Of a stretch of DNA of 64,000 bases, positions 25,100 to 38,070 are shown in pieces; the stretch's first letter is position 1, and every line of letters starts with the position of its first letter. The notes under the pieces are model-generated. The model was not told where the DNA came from and searched no databases. It was given only the letters and a program-made list of their open reading frames with translations. Source of the DNA: Phenylobacterium sp. (lineage in GTDB: Bacteria; Pseudomonadota; Alphaproteobacteria; Caulobacterales; Caulobacteraceae). Position numbers and translations under genes: made by a program. The stretch is from positions 1-64,000 of the forward strand of contig NZ_JANXWD010000106.1 in assembly GCF_025351295.1 (NCBI RefSeq). The letters are read 5' to 3'.

Positions 25100-26173
25100 T
25101 CAGGCGTGAGCCAGTTCGCGCCGACGCCGCAACGCCGCCCCAAGCAGGCCGAAGCCCAGGATCAGGCTCATCCAGGTCGCCGGTTCCGGGACACCCGCGC
25201 TGAACGTCAGCACGCCGTCCTTGAACGTCGGACGCACGAACGTGCTGGGCCCGAAGTTCAGGCCGGTGATGCCACCCGTGCCCAGCGGCGAGAGCAGCGA
25301 CAGGTCCGCTACCTGGGCCCGGTCGGCGCCGCCGCCACGACCGATGGGGTCGCCGAAGCCCGCGAAACCGATCAGGCAGGCGCCGGAGGCCAGACATTGA
25401 GCGTTGGTCAGGCTGGTCACCGTCGTCCGATAGGTCAGGGTCTGGTGCGCGGCGCTGCCGATACCGAACGAGATGTCCGTCGCGTCCCAGGCGTAGGCCA
25501 GCGACGACCCATCCGAGGCCGAGGTCCGGAAGCCGTTCAGCACGCTGCGAGGCCCGACGTCCGCGTTCCCCAGGGCATCCGTTATGCAGAACCCGTCACA
25601 GAAGTCGTTGTTGCTCAGGAAGAGGCCGCCATCGAGATGATAGAGCGTGGCGTCGCCACTCGTGACTTCAAAGGTGAACCCGACGGCGCCGATCAGGCCG
25701 TTGCCGCCTTCGCCAAGGCTCCGCAGATCGCTCAGTAGGCCGGGCCCGGCGGTCTGCCCGCAGGAGGAATAGAGGCAGCCGCCTGCGCCCGTGTTGGACA
25801 GATAGAAGCCGAGGCCGGCCGGCGTGATGGTCGAATTGAACTGCACCGCCTCGCCGGTCGGGTTGGTGAAGTCGATGTTGACCGTCGAGCTCGAGGTCAT
25901 CGCCACGAACGAGGTCGGGCCGGAGACCACGTTGTTGCTCTCGAAGCTGACCAGATGAGACCCGACATCGACGAACGAGTTGAAGTCCCCGCCGGTCGGG
26001 CCGCCCGGTGCGTAGGTGCCCCTGCCGTAGCCCAGATCCGTGGGGGTCACGTCGACAGACGACGTGAACGTCACCTGGCTGGTGGCGGTGGAAGTCACCG
26101 TGCCGACCTGGGCATGCGCCCCGGACGCCGCCAGCACGACACCGCAAGTTATAGCCAATCCCAACCGGCCCAT
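25100..26173 (-). CDS. PEPxxWA-CTERM exported protein, copy 1
   Basis: A 357-residue exported protein. It starts at ATG 26173 with AAGGGAG 8 bp upstream, and has a signal peptide MGRLGLAITCGVVLAASGAHA. The body is beta-rich, with SSTVNIDFTNPTGEAVQFNS and a GFGDPIGRGGGAD segment. The C-terminus carries a PEPATWMSLILGFGLLGAAL hydrophobic helix followed by an Arg cluster, the PEPxxWA-CTERM signal recognised by exosortase-type sorting. It is a clear paralogue of the next gene, sharing the FNSTITPAGLGFYL-type segment, YRTTV(T/Y)S and GDPIGRGGGAD. No exosortase or polysaccharide genes are in the window. The function is unknown; surface or biofilm-matrix protein is the family expectation. Confidence 0.88.
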   Translation of the reverse strand: MGRLGLAITCGVVLAASGAHAQVGTVTSTATSQVTFTSSVDVTPTDLGYGRGTYAPGGPTGGDFNSFVDVGSHLVSFESNNVVSGPTSFVAMTSSSTVNIDFTNPTGEAVQFNSTITPAGLGFYLSNTGAGGCLYSSCGQTAGPGLLSDLRSLGEGGNGLIGAVGFTFEVTSGDATLYHLDGGLFLSNNDFCDGFCITDALGNADVGPRSVLNGFRTSASDGSSLAYAWDATDISFGIGSAAHQTLTYRTTVTSLTNAQCLASGACLIGFAGFGDPIGRGGGADRAQVADLSLLSPLGTGGITGLNFGPSTFVRPTFKDGVLTFSAGVPEPATWMSLILGFGLLGAALRRRRELAHA

Positions 26174-26346
26174 GATCGAAACTCCCTTACCCCTGAACGC
26201 CGGTCGCATCTCGCGCGATCAGCTTTACCTATCATTCACCCTAGCACGCCGGTCCGGAGACGCGATTCCGTTCTTCTGTGAGTTGAATCACGTTCCGAAC
26301 ATGTCCTGAACGAGGCCGCCAGGCAGATGCGCCAATCCCCGATCCG

Positions 26347-27423
26347 TCAGGCCACCGCCGCAAGCCGCCGCCGCATGGCGGCGCCCAGCAGGCCGAAGCC
26401 GAGGATTAGGCTCATCCACGTCGCCGGCTCCGGCACGCCGCTGCCCGTCGACACGAAGCTCAGCACGCCAGTGGCGGGATTGAACGCCGGCAGACGGAAG
26501 GACGCCGGCGAGAAGGTCACGCCGTCGATCGCGTGGCTGCCCAGCGCGGCGACGTGCGGCCCCGCGCGAAGCGACTTGAGCGCGAAGTCGGCGCCGCCGC
26601 CGCGGCCGATCGGGTCCCCGAAGCCGGAATAGGCGACCAGGCAGGTGTACTGGGCGCGGCAGGTGGTGTTCGACATGCTGTAGACCGAGGTCCGATAGGT
26701 CAGGGTCTGGTGCGCGGCGTTGCCGATCCCGAAGGCGATGCGCGTGTTGTCCCAGGCATAGCCGATCGCGGTATTGGACCCGAAGGGCGTCACCTGGCTG
26801 AAGTCGTCGAGCACGGCCCGCGCCGTCCCGAGCCCGTCGTCGACGTACAGGCCCTTGTGCCCGAGGTTATAGGTCAGGCTCAACTGGCCGGCGACATGGT
26901 AGAGGCTCTCCTCGCCGCTCAGGACTTCGAAATCGAAGCCGACCGTGCCCAGGACGCCCTTGCTGGTGCCCGGCAGCATCAGGTCCTTCAGTCCGAAGGT
27001 CGAGAGGCTGGAGATCTGCGGGCAGTCCGAATAGAGGCACCCGCCCCGCGTGTCGGCCAGGTAGAAGCCCAGCCCGGCCGGGGTGATGGTTGACTCGAAC
27101 GTCGCCGCCTTGCCGGTCGGATTGTCGAAGTCGATCAGCACGGTCGACGTCGAGGTCGTGCGCACGAATGGGCCCGAAACGGCGTTCGAACTTTCAAAGC
27201 TGACGTTGTCCTTGGCGATCGTGACGAACGAATTGAAGTCCGATCCGCTCACCGCGGAGGTCTTCCGTCCCTGGCCCGCACCCATGTCGTAAGTCACCGG
27301 ATGGGCCGCCGGCGGGAAGCTGACTTTGCTCCCCGCAGTATAGTTAACGGCGCCCACCTGGGCGTTGGCGGTGCTCGCTGCAAGCGCGACACCGCAGGCG
27401 ATGATTAACCCAAACCGGTTCAT
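26347..27423 (-). CDS. PEPxxWA-CTERM exported protein, copy 2
   Basis: A 358-residue paralogue of the downstream gene. It starts at ATG 27423 with GAAGGGG upstream, and has a signal peptide MNRFGLIIACGVALAASTANA. Shared elements include the STV-IDFDNPTGKAATF segment, ITPAGLGFYLADT, AHQTLTYRTSVYS, GFGDPIGRGGGAD and a C-terminal VPEPATWMSLILGFGLLGAA helix with RRR. Cys residues around GGCLYSDCPQ correspond to GGCLYSSCGQ in copy 1, suggesting a conserved disulphide. The pair probably arose by tandem duplication. A 173-bp gap separates the two, so each may have its own promoter. Confidence 0.88.
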   Translation of the reverse strand: MNRFGLIIACGVALAASTANAQVGAVNYTAGSKVSFPPAAHPVTYDMGAGQGRKTSAVSGSDFNSFVTIAKDNVSFESSNAVSGPFVRTTSTSTVLIDFDNPTGKAATFESTITPAGLGFYLADTRGGCLYSDCPQISSLSTFGLKDLMLPGTSKGVLGTVGFDFEVLSGEESLYHVAGQLSLTYNLGHKGLYVDDGLGTARAVLDDFSQVTPFGSNTAIGYAWDNTRIAFGIGNAAHQTLTYRTSVYSMSNTTCRAQYTCLVAYSGFGDPIGRGGGADFALKSLRAGPHVAALGSHAIDGVTFSPASFRLPAFNPATGVLSFVSTGSGVPEPATWMSLILGFGLLGAAMRRRLAAVA

Positions 27424-27472
27424 GTAGCTCACCCCTTCTAGTCTCTCGAGTTCCGGCCCCGCTACGCGCCGA

Positions 27473-27514
27473 CGCATTAACCTTCTCTACACCTTAACAG
27501 ATTTATCGCATTAA
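27473..27514. promoter_or_regulatory. Direct repeats upstream of PEPxxWA-CTERM gene
   Basis: Two identical 8-bp copies of cgcattaa (27473-27480 and 27507-27514; TTAATGCG on the gene strand) lie 34 bp apart, 50-91 bp upstream of the ATG at 27423, in an AT-richer patch. This is a plausible operator or activator site; no regulator is known. Confidence 0.3.
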
Positions 27515-27550
27515 GCGACCCAGTTCCCCTGTAAGTTGCCTGGAGGACGT

Positions 27551-27798
27551 ATGGATCGTTTTGCCATGATTGGAGGCGTCGTCTGCGTAGTGTTGGGGCG
27601 AAAGTCGCCGTTCAGGTGGCCCCCGGCGGTTGTTCGACCGATTCAATTACGTTGCCGGCCGGCTCAAAGATGTGGACGCCACACCAATCTTCTGCGCCCG
27701 GGGCGCGGGTGGGCCTGCGCCAGGTGGACCAGCACCGCGCGGTGGCCGGCCATGAGCCGGCGATGCCTGTGGCCGACGGGCAGATCTGCCGGCCCTGA
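27551..27798 (+). pseudogene. Possible small gene interrupted by a one-base deletion
   Basis: An ATG at 27551 has a strong GGAGG ribosome-binding site 4 bp upstream and opens MDRFAMIGGVVCVVLG. If one G were restored in the gggg run at 27595-27598, the frame would continue through AKVAVQVAPGGCSTDSITLP to a stop at 27796-27798, giving about 82 residues. Without the shift the frame becomes Arg/Pro-rich and ends at 27823. The product is not recognised. It could be a real gene with a sequencing error, a decayed gene, or chance. Confidence 0.28.
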
Positions 27799-27819
27799 CG
27801 CCCCGAGCCCGAAGGCCGG

Positions 27820-27990
27820 CTAACGCTTCGGCTTGAGGTCCGGTCGTGACGCCAGGAACGCCGCCCGCTCCGCCGCTGTCAGCACCTTGGCCCGCTTCTG
27901 TCGCGAGACCATCGGCGTCGGCGGCGCAAACGTCCCGGCCTTCGGCTTGCCGCCCTTCAGGTCCGAGAGCCGCTTGGTGGGGGGTTTCAT
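27820..27990 (-). CDS. Small basic hypothetical protein
   Basis: A 56-residue Lys/Arg/Pro-rich protein from ATG 27990 to TAG/TAA-type stop at 27820. It starts MKPPTKRLSDLKGGKPKAGT and ends in a helical TAAERAAFLASRPDLKPKR. The high charge and lack of membrane or metal motifs suggest nucleic-acid binding or a ribosome-associated role, but the family is not recognised. The frame extends upstream to 28545 only as a shadow of the CoA-transferase gene. The ribosome-binding site is weak. Confidence 0.5.
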   Translation of the reverse strand: MKPPTKRLSDLKGGKPKAGTFAPPTPMVSRQKRAKVLTAAERAAFLASRPDLKPKR

Positions 27991-28103
27991 CGGTCCGCGC
28001 TCCGCCGATCCGCCGAGCGCCCCGGATCCGAGACCCTCATCGCAGATTCTGCGGCGCTTCCCTACCGGCCTCGAACCTGCGCCATCGCGGTGGCGCATCA
28101 GCG

Positions 28104-30281
28104 CTACAGCTCCGCCAGCACCTCGGCGGTGTGTTCGCCTAGCGTCGGCGAGGGCCGAATCAGCGCCGGGCGGGCGCCGTCCAGGGCGAAGGGCGCGGCG
28201 GGCATCAGGTGGCGGCCGACGTAGCGGCGGTCCATCTCGGCCCAGAAGCCGCCGGCGATCAGCTGCGGATCGTAGCCCAGGGCGTCGACCCGCTGGACCG
28301 GGGCGGCCGGGACGCCCGCCGCCTGCAGCCGGGCCGCCGCCTCGCCGGGATCGAGCCGCCGCGACCAGGCGGCGATCTCGGCCTCGAGGATGCGGGCGCT
28401 CTGGTTGCGGCCGGCCGGCGTGGCCAGCGCGTGGCTCTCGGTCCAGCCCTCCATCTCCAGCACGTCGCAGAGTCCGCGCCAGGCCTCCGGCCCGTCCACT
28501 GCCACGGCCAGCCAGCTGTCCGGCTCCGCGCCTGCCACCACGCACACCGGCGCGGCGCGAGGCCTGGCGCTGCCGGTGCGGGGCAGCGGGCCGTCGTGCA
28601 GTTGCTGGGCGATCAGGGCGTCGGCGGCGAACTGGAATAGGCAGGCCACCTGAGCCAGGTCCACCTCGACCCCGCCCTTGCGCGCCCGGCCGCGGATCGC
28701 CGCCAGCACGGCGCCGGCCGCATAGAGCCCGGCGATCGGGTCGCCGAACGCCACGTGCTGCAGGCAGGGCGGCCAGTCGTCGTGGCCGTTGGCGAAGGGC
28801 ATGCCGCTGGCCTGCTCCACCGTCGAACCATAGGCCCTGATGCCCGACAGCGGCCCGCCGTTGCCGAACGCCGGCATCGAAACGGCGATCAGGTCGGGAT
28901 TGAGCGCGCGGCGTTCGGACGGCCCCAGGCCAAGCTTCTCCAGCACCCCGGCCGCGAAGTTCTCGACCATCACGTCGGCGCCGGCCACCAGGGTGCGGGC
29001 CCTGGCCAGGCCGTCAGGCGTCGAGAGGTCGAGGTACACACCGCGCTTGTTGCGGTTCATGGCGATGAAGTTGAACTTGGTCTCGCGCGGCGGGGGGTCG
29101 CCGGACTGGTCGGTCTCCCAGCCGCGCCACCAGTCGGGGTGGGCCTCGGACTCCACCTTGACCACGTCGGCGCCCAGGTCGGCCAGGGTGCGGGTGCAGA
29201 GCGGCCCGGCCCAGCCCATGGTGAAGTCAGCGACGCGGAGGCCGCTCAGCGGCGCGGCCGGTCCGGAGGCCGCGAACGCCGCCGCCGGCGGGCCGGTGAA
29301 GGTCATGCGGTAGGGCATCGTCGGCGCCGGCGCCTTACTGCCGTCGAAGGGCCCGAACGCCCCGCGGTCGCGCCAGTGTGGGACGTCCGGCAACTCGGTC
29401 AGATCGGCCATCGGGGTCACCGGCACCCGGGCCTTGCCAGCAATCGCCACCCACTCGGCCGTGGTGCGCTCCAGGAACGGCGGGGCGACCAGGGCGTCGA
29501 CCTCGTCGGCCAGCAGCAGGCGCTCGAGGGTGGTGGTGAACCGGCGCTCCAGGGCCAGGTCAGGCCGGCCGATCATGCCGCAGAGGCCCCGCCACTGGGC
29601 CGGGATCAGGGCCGTCACCCCCACCCAGCCGTCGGCCGTGCGATAACTGGAGCACGGATAGCTGGGCACGAAGCGATTGACGCCCAGCCGCACCGAGCCG
29701 CCGCCTTCCATCAGCGCCGAGACCGCGCCGGTTTCGGTCAGGCACATGAAGGCCTCGAAGACATTGACCTCGATCCGCCGCGCCTGGGGCCGCGCCAGCA
29801 GGGCGGCCTGGGCGGCGTTGAAGCCGACGATGCCGGCCACCACCTGCGGGCCGTGCCCTTGGGCCAGGATCGGGGGGCCGGCCCGCTCGCCGAACGCATA
29901 GGCCAGGCCGCCCAGCGCCAGGATCACCTCGTCGGTTCCGCGCCAGTCGCCATAGGGGCCGTCGGGGTGGAACCAGGTCAGGGCCAACAGCGCGGGCGCG
30001 CCGGGCGAGCCGGCGGCCAGGGCCTCGCCCACCGCGACGCCCGAGGCGTCCTGGCCGGCGATCACCAGGTCGACGGGGCCAGCGGCGGTCGCGACCTTGT
30101 CCTGGTCCAGCCAGCGGCCATAGGCCTCGCCGGCCTCGCCCCCATACCCGATCGCCTGGTCGTCGCCGCCCTCGGCCCGCACCACCGTCGCGCCCAATTG
30201 GGCGAAGAGCCGGCCGCAATAGCGCACGGCCACGCCGCGCGAGGCCTCCACGACGGTCAGTCCGGCCAGCAGGGAATCCAT
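28104..30281 (-). CDS. Fused tandem family III CoA-transferase (CaiB/BaiF-like)
   Basis: A 725-residue protein made of two family III CoA-transferase halves (about 1-340 and 345-725), where single-domain enzymes have about 400 residues. Each half starts with the family hallmark: LAGLTVVEASRGVAVRYCGR and LSGLRVADFTMGWAGPLCTR, each followed by GA(T/D)VV(R/K)(A/V)E. The second half keeps NKRGVYLDLSTPDG and DVMVENFAAGVLEKLG, typical of active enzymes. At the position of the catalytic Asp (as in formyl-CoA transferase) I read Glu176 in the first half and Gln544 in the second, so neither half has the canonical residue by my alignment. Substrate unknown. It is not obviously in an operon with gltD, whose stop lies 34 bp upstream. 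Confidence 0.88.
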   Translation of the reverse strand: MDSLLAGLTVVEASRGVAVRYCGRLFAQLGATVVRAEGGDDQAIGYGGEAGEAYGRWLDQDKVATAAGPVDLVIAGQDASGVAVGEALAAGSPGAPALLALTWFHPDGPYGDWRGTDEVILALGGLAYAFGERAGPPILAQGHGPQVVAGIVGFNAAQAALLARPQARRIEVNVFEAFMCLTETGAVSALMEGGGSVRLGVNRFVPSYPCSSYRTADGWVGVTALIPAQWRGLCGMIGRPDLALERRFTTTLERLLLADEVDALVAPPFLERTTAEWVAIAGKARVPVTPMADLTELPDVPHWRDRGAFGPFDGSKAPAPTMPYRMTFTGPPAAAFAASGPAAPLSGLRVADFTMGWAGPLCTRTLADLGADVVKVESEAHPDWWRGWETDQSGDPPPRETKFNFIAMNRNKRGVYLDLSTPDGLARARTLVAGADVMVENFAAGVLEKLGLGPSERRALNPDLIAVSMPAFGNGGPLSGIRAYGSTVEQASGMPFANGHDDWPPCLQHVAFGDPIAGLYAAGAVLAAIRGRARKGGVEVDLAQVACLFQFAADALIAQQLHDGPLPRTGSARPRAAPVCVVAGAEPDSWLAVAVDGPEAWRGLCDVLEMEGWTESHALATPAGRNQSARILEAEIAAWSRRLDPGEAAARLQAAGVPAAPVQRVDALGYDPQLIAGGFWAEMDRRYVGRHLMPAAPFALDGARPALIRPSPTLGEHTAEVLAEL

Positions 30282-30315
30282 CTCGCCTCAGCCCCCAGCC
30301 TAGCGGAACCGCGGG

Positions 30316-31752
30316 TCAGCCCGCCATCAGTTGCGCGTGGACCGCGTCGGCGCACTGGCGGCCCTCGCGGATCGCCCAGACCACCAGGGACTGGCCGCGC
30401 CGCATGTCGCCGCAGGAGAAGATGTTCGGCTGGCTGGTCCGGTAGTCGACGACATTGGCTGCGACGTTGCCGCGCGGGTCCAGGGCGACGCCGCTCTGCT
30501 CGACCACCCCGGCCTTGCGCGGGCCCACGAAGCCCATGGCCAGCAGGATCAGGTCGGCCTTCAGCTCGAACGCCGAGCCCGCGACCTCGACCATCTTCAT
30601 CCGCCCGTCGGCGCCGGCGACCCACTCCAGCCGCGCGCACTCCAGGGCCGTGACGCGCCCGTCCTGGCCGATCACCCGCTTGGTGGCGACGGCGAAGTCG
30701 CGCTCGCAGCCTTCGGCCTGGGACGAGGAGGTGCGCATCTTCAGCGGCCAGTCGGGCCAGGTCAGGGCCTTGTCCTCATGCTCTGGCGGCTGCGGCATGA
30801 TCTCCAGCTGGGTCACCGAGGCGGCGCCCTGGCGGTTGGACGTGCCGATGCAGTCGCTGCCGGTGTCGCCGCCGCCGATCACCACCACATGCTTGCCTCG
30901 GGCCGAGAGCGTGCCGGTGGGCGCGGCCACGGCTTCGTCGTCGCCGGCGTTGCGCTTGTTCTGCTGGGTCAGGAATTCCATGGCGAAGTGGACGCCGGCC
31001 AGGTCGTCGCCGGGGGCGCCTAGGGCGCGCGGATCCTCGGCCCCACCGGCCATCACCAGTACGTCGTAGTCGTCCAGCAGCCGCTGCACCGAGACCGTGA
31101 CGCCGACCTCGAAGTTGGTGCGGAAGATCACGCCCTCGGCCTCCATCTGCCGGATGCGGCGGTCGATGAGCGGCTTCTCCATCTTGAAGTCGGGGATGCC
31201 ATAGCGCAGCAGGCCGCCGATCCGATCGGACTTCTCGAACACGGTCGTCGCGTGGCCGGCGCGGGCCAGCTGCTGCGCGCAGGCCAGGCCGGCGGGCCCG
31301 GAGCCCACGACCGCCACCCGCTTGCCGGTGCCGCGCGCCGAGGGTTCGGGGACGATCCAGCCCTCCTCCCACCCGCGGTCGATGATCTGGCACTCGATGG
31401 TCTTGATGGTGACCGGGGTGTCCGGGATGTTCAGCGTGCAGGAGGCCTCGCAGGGGGCGGGGCAGATGCGGCCGGTGAACTCCGGAAAGTTGTTGGTGGA
31501 CAGCAGGTTGTCCAGGGCATCGCGCCACTGGTCGCGATAGACCAGCTCGTTGAAGTCCGGGATCTGGTTGTTCACCGGGCAGCCCTGGTGACAGAACGGG
31601 ATGCCGCAGCTCATGCAGCGCGAGGCCTGTTCGCGCACCTCGCCCTGCGGCAGCGGGTGGACGAACTCGTTCCAGGTCTTCAGGCGCTCGACCACGGGTT
31701 TGTAGCCGCGTTCGCGCCGTTCGATCTCCAGGAAGCCGGTCGGCTTGCCCAT
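30316..31752 (-). CDS. gltD: Glutamate synthase [NADPH] small subunit
   Basis: A 478-residue beta subunit that moves electrons from NADPH to the large subunit for 2-oxoglutarate + glutamine to two glutamates. N-terminal iron-sulfur cysteines C46, C49, C54 and C58 lie in [20 protein letters not shown]. The FAD-binding GSGPAG follows in [19 protein letters not shown], then a second nucleotide site [11 protein letters not shown] and the C-terminal [19 protein letters not shown] segment. Length is normal. It follows gltB by 25 bp, in the usual operon order. Confidence 0.97.
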   Translation of the reverse strand: MGKPTGFLEIERRERGYKPVVERLKTWNEFVHPLPQGEVREQASRCMSCGIPFCHQGCPVNNQIPDFNELVYRDQWRDALDNLLSTNNFPEFTGRICPAPCEASCTLNIPDTPVTIKTIECQIIDRGWEEGWIVPEPSARGTGKRVAVVGSGPAGLACAQQLARAGHATTVFEKSDRIGGLLRYGIPDFKMEKPLIDRRIRQMEAEGVIFRTNFEVGVTVSVQRLLDDYDVLVMAGGAEDPRALGAPGDDLAGVHFAMEFLTQQNKRNAGDDEAVAAPTGTLSARGKHVVVIGGGDTGSDCIGTSNRQGAASVTQLEIMPQPPEHEDKALTWPDWPLKMRTSSSQAEGCERDFAVATKRVIGQDGRVTALECARLEWVAGADGRMKMVEVAGSAFELKADLILLAMGFVGPRKAGVVEQSGVALDPRGNVAANVVDYRTSQPNIFSCGDMRRGQSLVVWAIREGRQCADAVHAQLMAG

Positions 31753-31777
31753 CTGCGTCAGTCCCCCAAAAGTCGTT

Positions 31778-36418
<4,641 letters not shown>

Positions 36419-36618
36419 CTTCGTCTCTCACCCAGGCACGCCGAAACGCGGCCCTTCAGGCTCGACGTGAGCAGGGCCGTGCGCGCATTTCAGCGGCATT
36501 TACCCGGCAAGATCATGCCTTGTCGATGGGCCGAGGGCGGGCCGTGGGGCAGAACCTTCCAACCGACGCCAAAGTGATCGCCCGCTCAGCGCCGCTGCAC
36601 GCTCGAAAGGAGGCGTGC

Positions 36619-38070
36619 TCACTTCCGCACGTACCGCACCACCGCCTTCTGCAGCACCTGGGCGCCGTAGACGACGCCGTGGCGATCGGCGGTGATCCCC
36701 TCGGCGCCGCTGGTGGACTGCTTGTCCGGGTTGGGCTCGGTGTCGGGGATGAAGGCGGTGACCTGGCCGGTCCGGGCGCTGCCGATCCGCAGGCCCCGCG
36801 TCCAGCCGGGGTTGTGGCCATAACCCACCGGCGCGCGGGATTCGCTGTCGCCGACGTAGAGGACATCGGCCTTGTCGATGAAGATGCCGCTCGGCCGGCC
36901 GAACTGGCGCCAGCTGTCCAGCAGCTTGCCGTCCTGGTCGTAGATCTGGATGCGGTTGTTGCCGCGGTCGCCGACGAACAGCCGGCCGCGGCTGTCCATC
37001 GCCAGGGTGTGCGGCATCTCCAGTTGGCCGGGCGAGGCGCCCAGCCCGCCCCACTGCTTGAGGAACTTGCCCGAGGCGTCGAACTTGACGATCCGCTGCG
37101 GGCTCCTGCCCGGCGTATGGCCGTCGGCGACGAAGATGGTCCCGCCCTGCGTCACCAGGACCGCATTGGGCTCGGCGAAGGTGTCGGGGCCCTCCGCCGA
37201 GACGCCGGCCTTGCCCAGGGTGCGCAGGACCTTGCCCGAGGCGTCGAACTCGAACACCTGGGCGCCCTTGCCGGCCTGGCTGTGGCCGTCGGTCAGCCAG
37301 ATGTGGTCGTGGGCGTCGATGAACAGGCCGTGGGGGAACAGCAGCATCCCGGCGCCGAACGCCTTGATGAAATTGCCCTTGCCGTCGAACTCCATGACCG
37401 GGTCCAGCGGACTGCCGGCGCAGTTGTTGGCCCCGCAGCGGTCGGCGACCCAGATGTGGCCGCGGCTGTCGACGCCGACGGCGCTGGACGAGCCCATGGT
37501 GCGGCCGGGCGGCAGTTTGAAGAAGCCGGTATCGCTGGCGTAGGGGTTCGGCTGGCTGTTCGGCGCGGCATCGGCGACGGTCGCGAACGCGTCGGTGGCG
37601 AACGCGTCGGCGGCGCTGGCGGCCGGCTTCAGCGCATCCGGCTTGAACGCATCGATGCGGACCCCGGTCAGGAACTCGCTGCGTTGCGCCAGCTCGGTCG
37701 GGCCCGCCGGATAGCCGTTGAACTTCAGCAGATAGGCCAGGATGTCGGCGTAGGCGCTGCGCTCCAGGCTGCCGGGATGCTCCTGCGGCATGGTGGTGCG
37801 GGTGCGATCGAGCAGTTCGCCCACTGAAAGGCCATTCCAGCTCGACAGGAACTCCGGCCCGGCCAGCGGCTTGGCCTCGCCGGTGCCCGCCAGATCCGGC
37901 CCGTGGCAGAAGACGCAGGACTGCGTATAGGCCGCCTTGCCCCGCTCGGCCTGGGCGTCGGTGTAGACCCCGTCCCAGACGGACTTGGGCCCGTCCTGCG
38001 CCCGGAGTTGGCCGGCGAGCAGGAGGCCGGCGCCGGCCGCCAGCCCGATGATGAGGCCTGCCCTGCGCAT
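36619..38070 (-). CDS. Exported cytochrome c-NHL beta-propeller protein
   Basis: A 483-residue exported protein. A signal peptide (MRRAGLIIGLAAGAGLLLAG, then QLRAQ) precedes a cytochrome c domain with CVFCH at 52-56 (haem attachment) and a Met candidate in TTMPQEHPG. A low-complexity linker follows (DAFATDAFATVADAA region), then a six-bladed NHL propeller (VDSRGHIWVADR; IDAHDHIWLTDG; MDSRGRLFVGDRGNNRIQIY). The ATG at 38070 shares one base with the stop of the PQQ dehydrogenase gene (TGATG). The cytochrome domain is the expected electron acceptor for the PQQ enzyme, while the NHL part may bind substrate or partner. Confidence 0.88.
   Translation of the reverse strand: MRRAGLIIGLAAGAGLLLAGQLRAQDGPKSVWDGVYTDAQAERGKAAYTQSCVFCHGPDLAGTGEAKPLAGPEFLSSWNGLSVGELLDRTRTTMPQEHPGSLERSAYADILAYLLKFNGYPAGPTELAQRSEFLTGVRIDAFKPDALKPAASAADAFATDAFATVADAAPNSQPNPYASDTGFFKLPPGRTMGSSSAVGVDSRGHIWVADRCGANNCAGSPLDPVMEFDGKGNFIKAFGAGMLLFPHGLFIDAHDHIWLTDGHSQAGKGAQVFEFDASGKVLRTLGKAGVSAEGPDTFAEPNAVLVTQGGTIFVADGHTPGRSPQRIVKFDASGKFLKQWGGLGASPGQLEMPHTLAMDSRGRLFVGDRGNNRIQIYDQDGKLLDSWRQFGRPSGIFIDKADVLYVGDSESRAPVGYGHNPGWTRGLRIGSARTGQVTAFIPDTEPNPDKQSTSGAEGITADRHGVVYGAQVLQKAVVRYVRK

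Noticed and set aside
28040-28095. tRNA-like ggttcgaggcc on the minus strand
   Set aside because: A T-loop-like piece is present but no matching acceptor stem, D-arm or anticodon arm could be folded.
27991-28545. Long form of the small basic protein (241 residues)
   Set aside because: The extra N-terminal part is Arg/Pro-rich shadow of the CoA-transferase gene; only the C-terminal 56 residues look like a protein.
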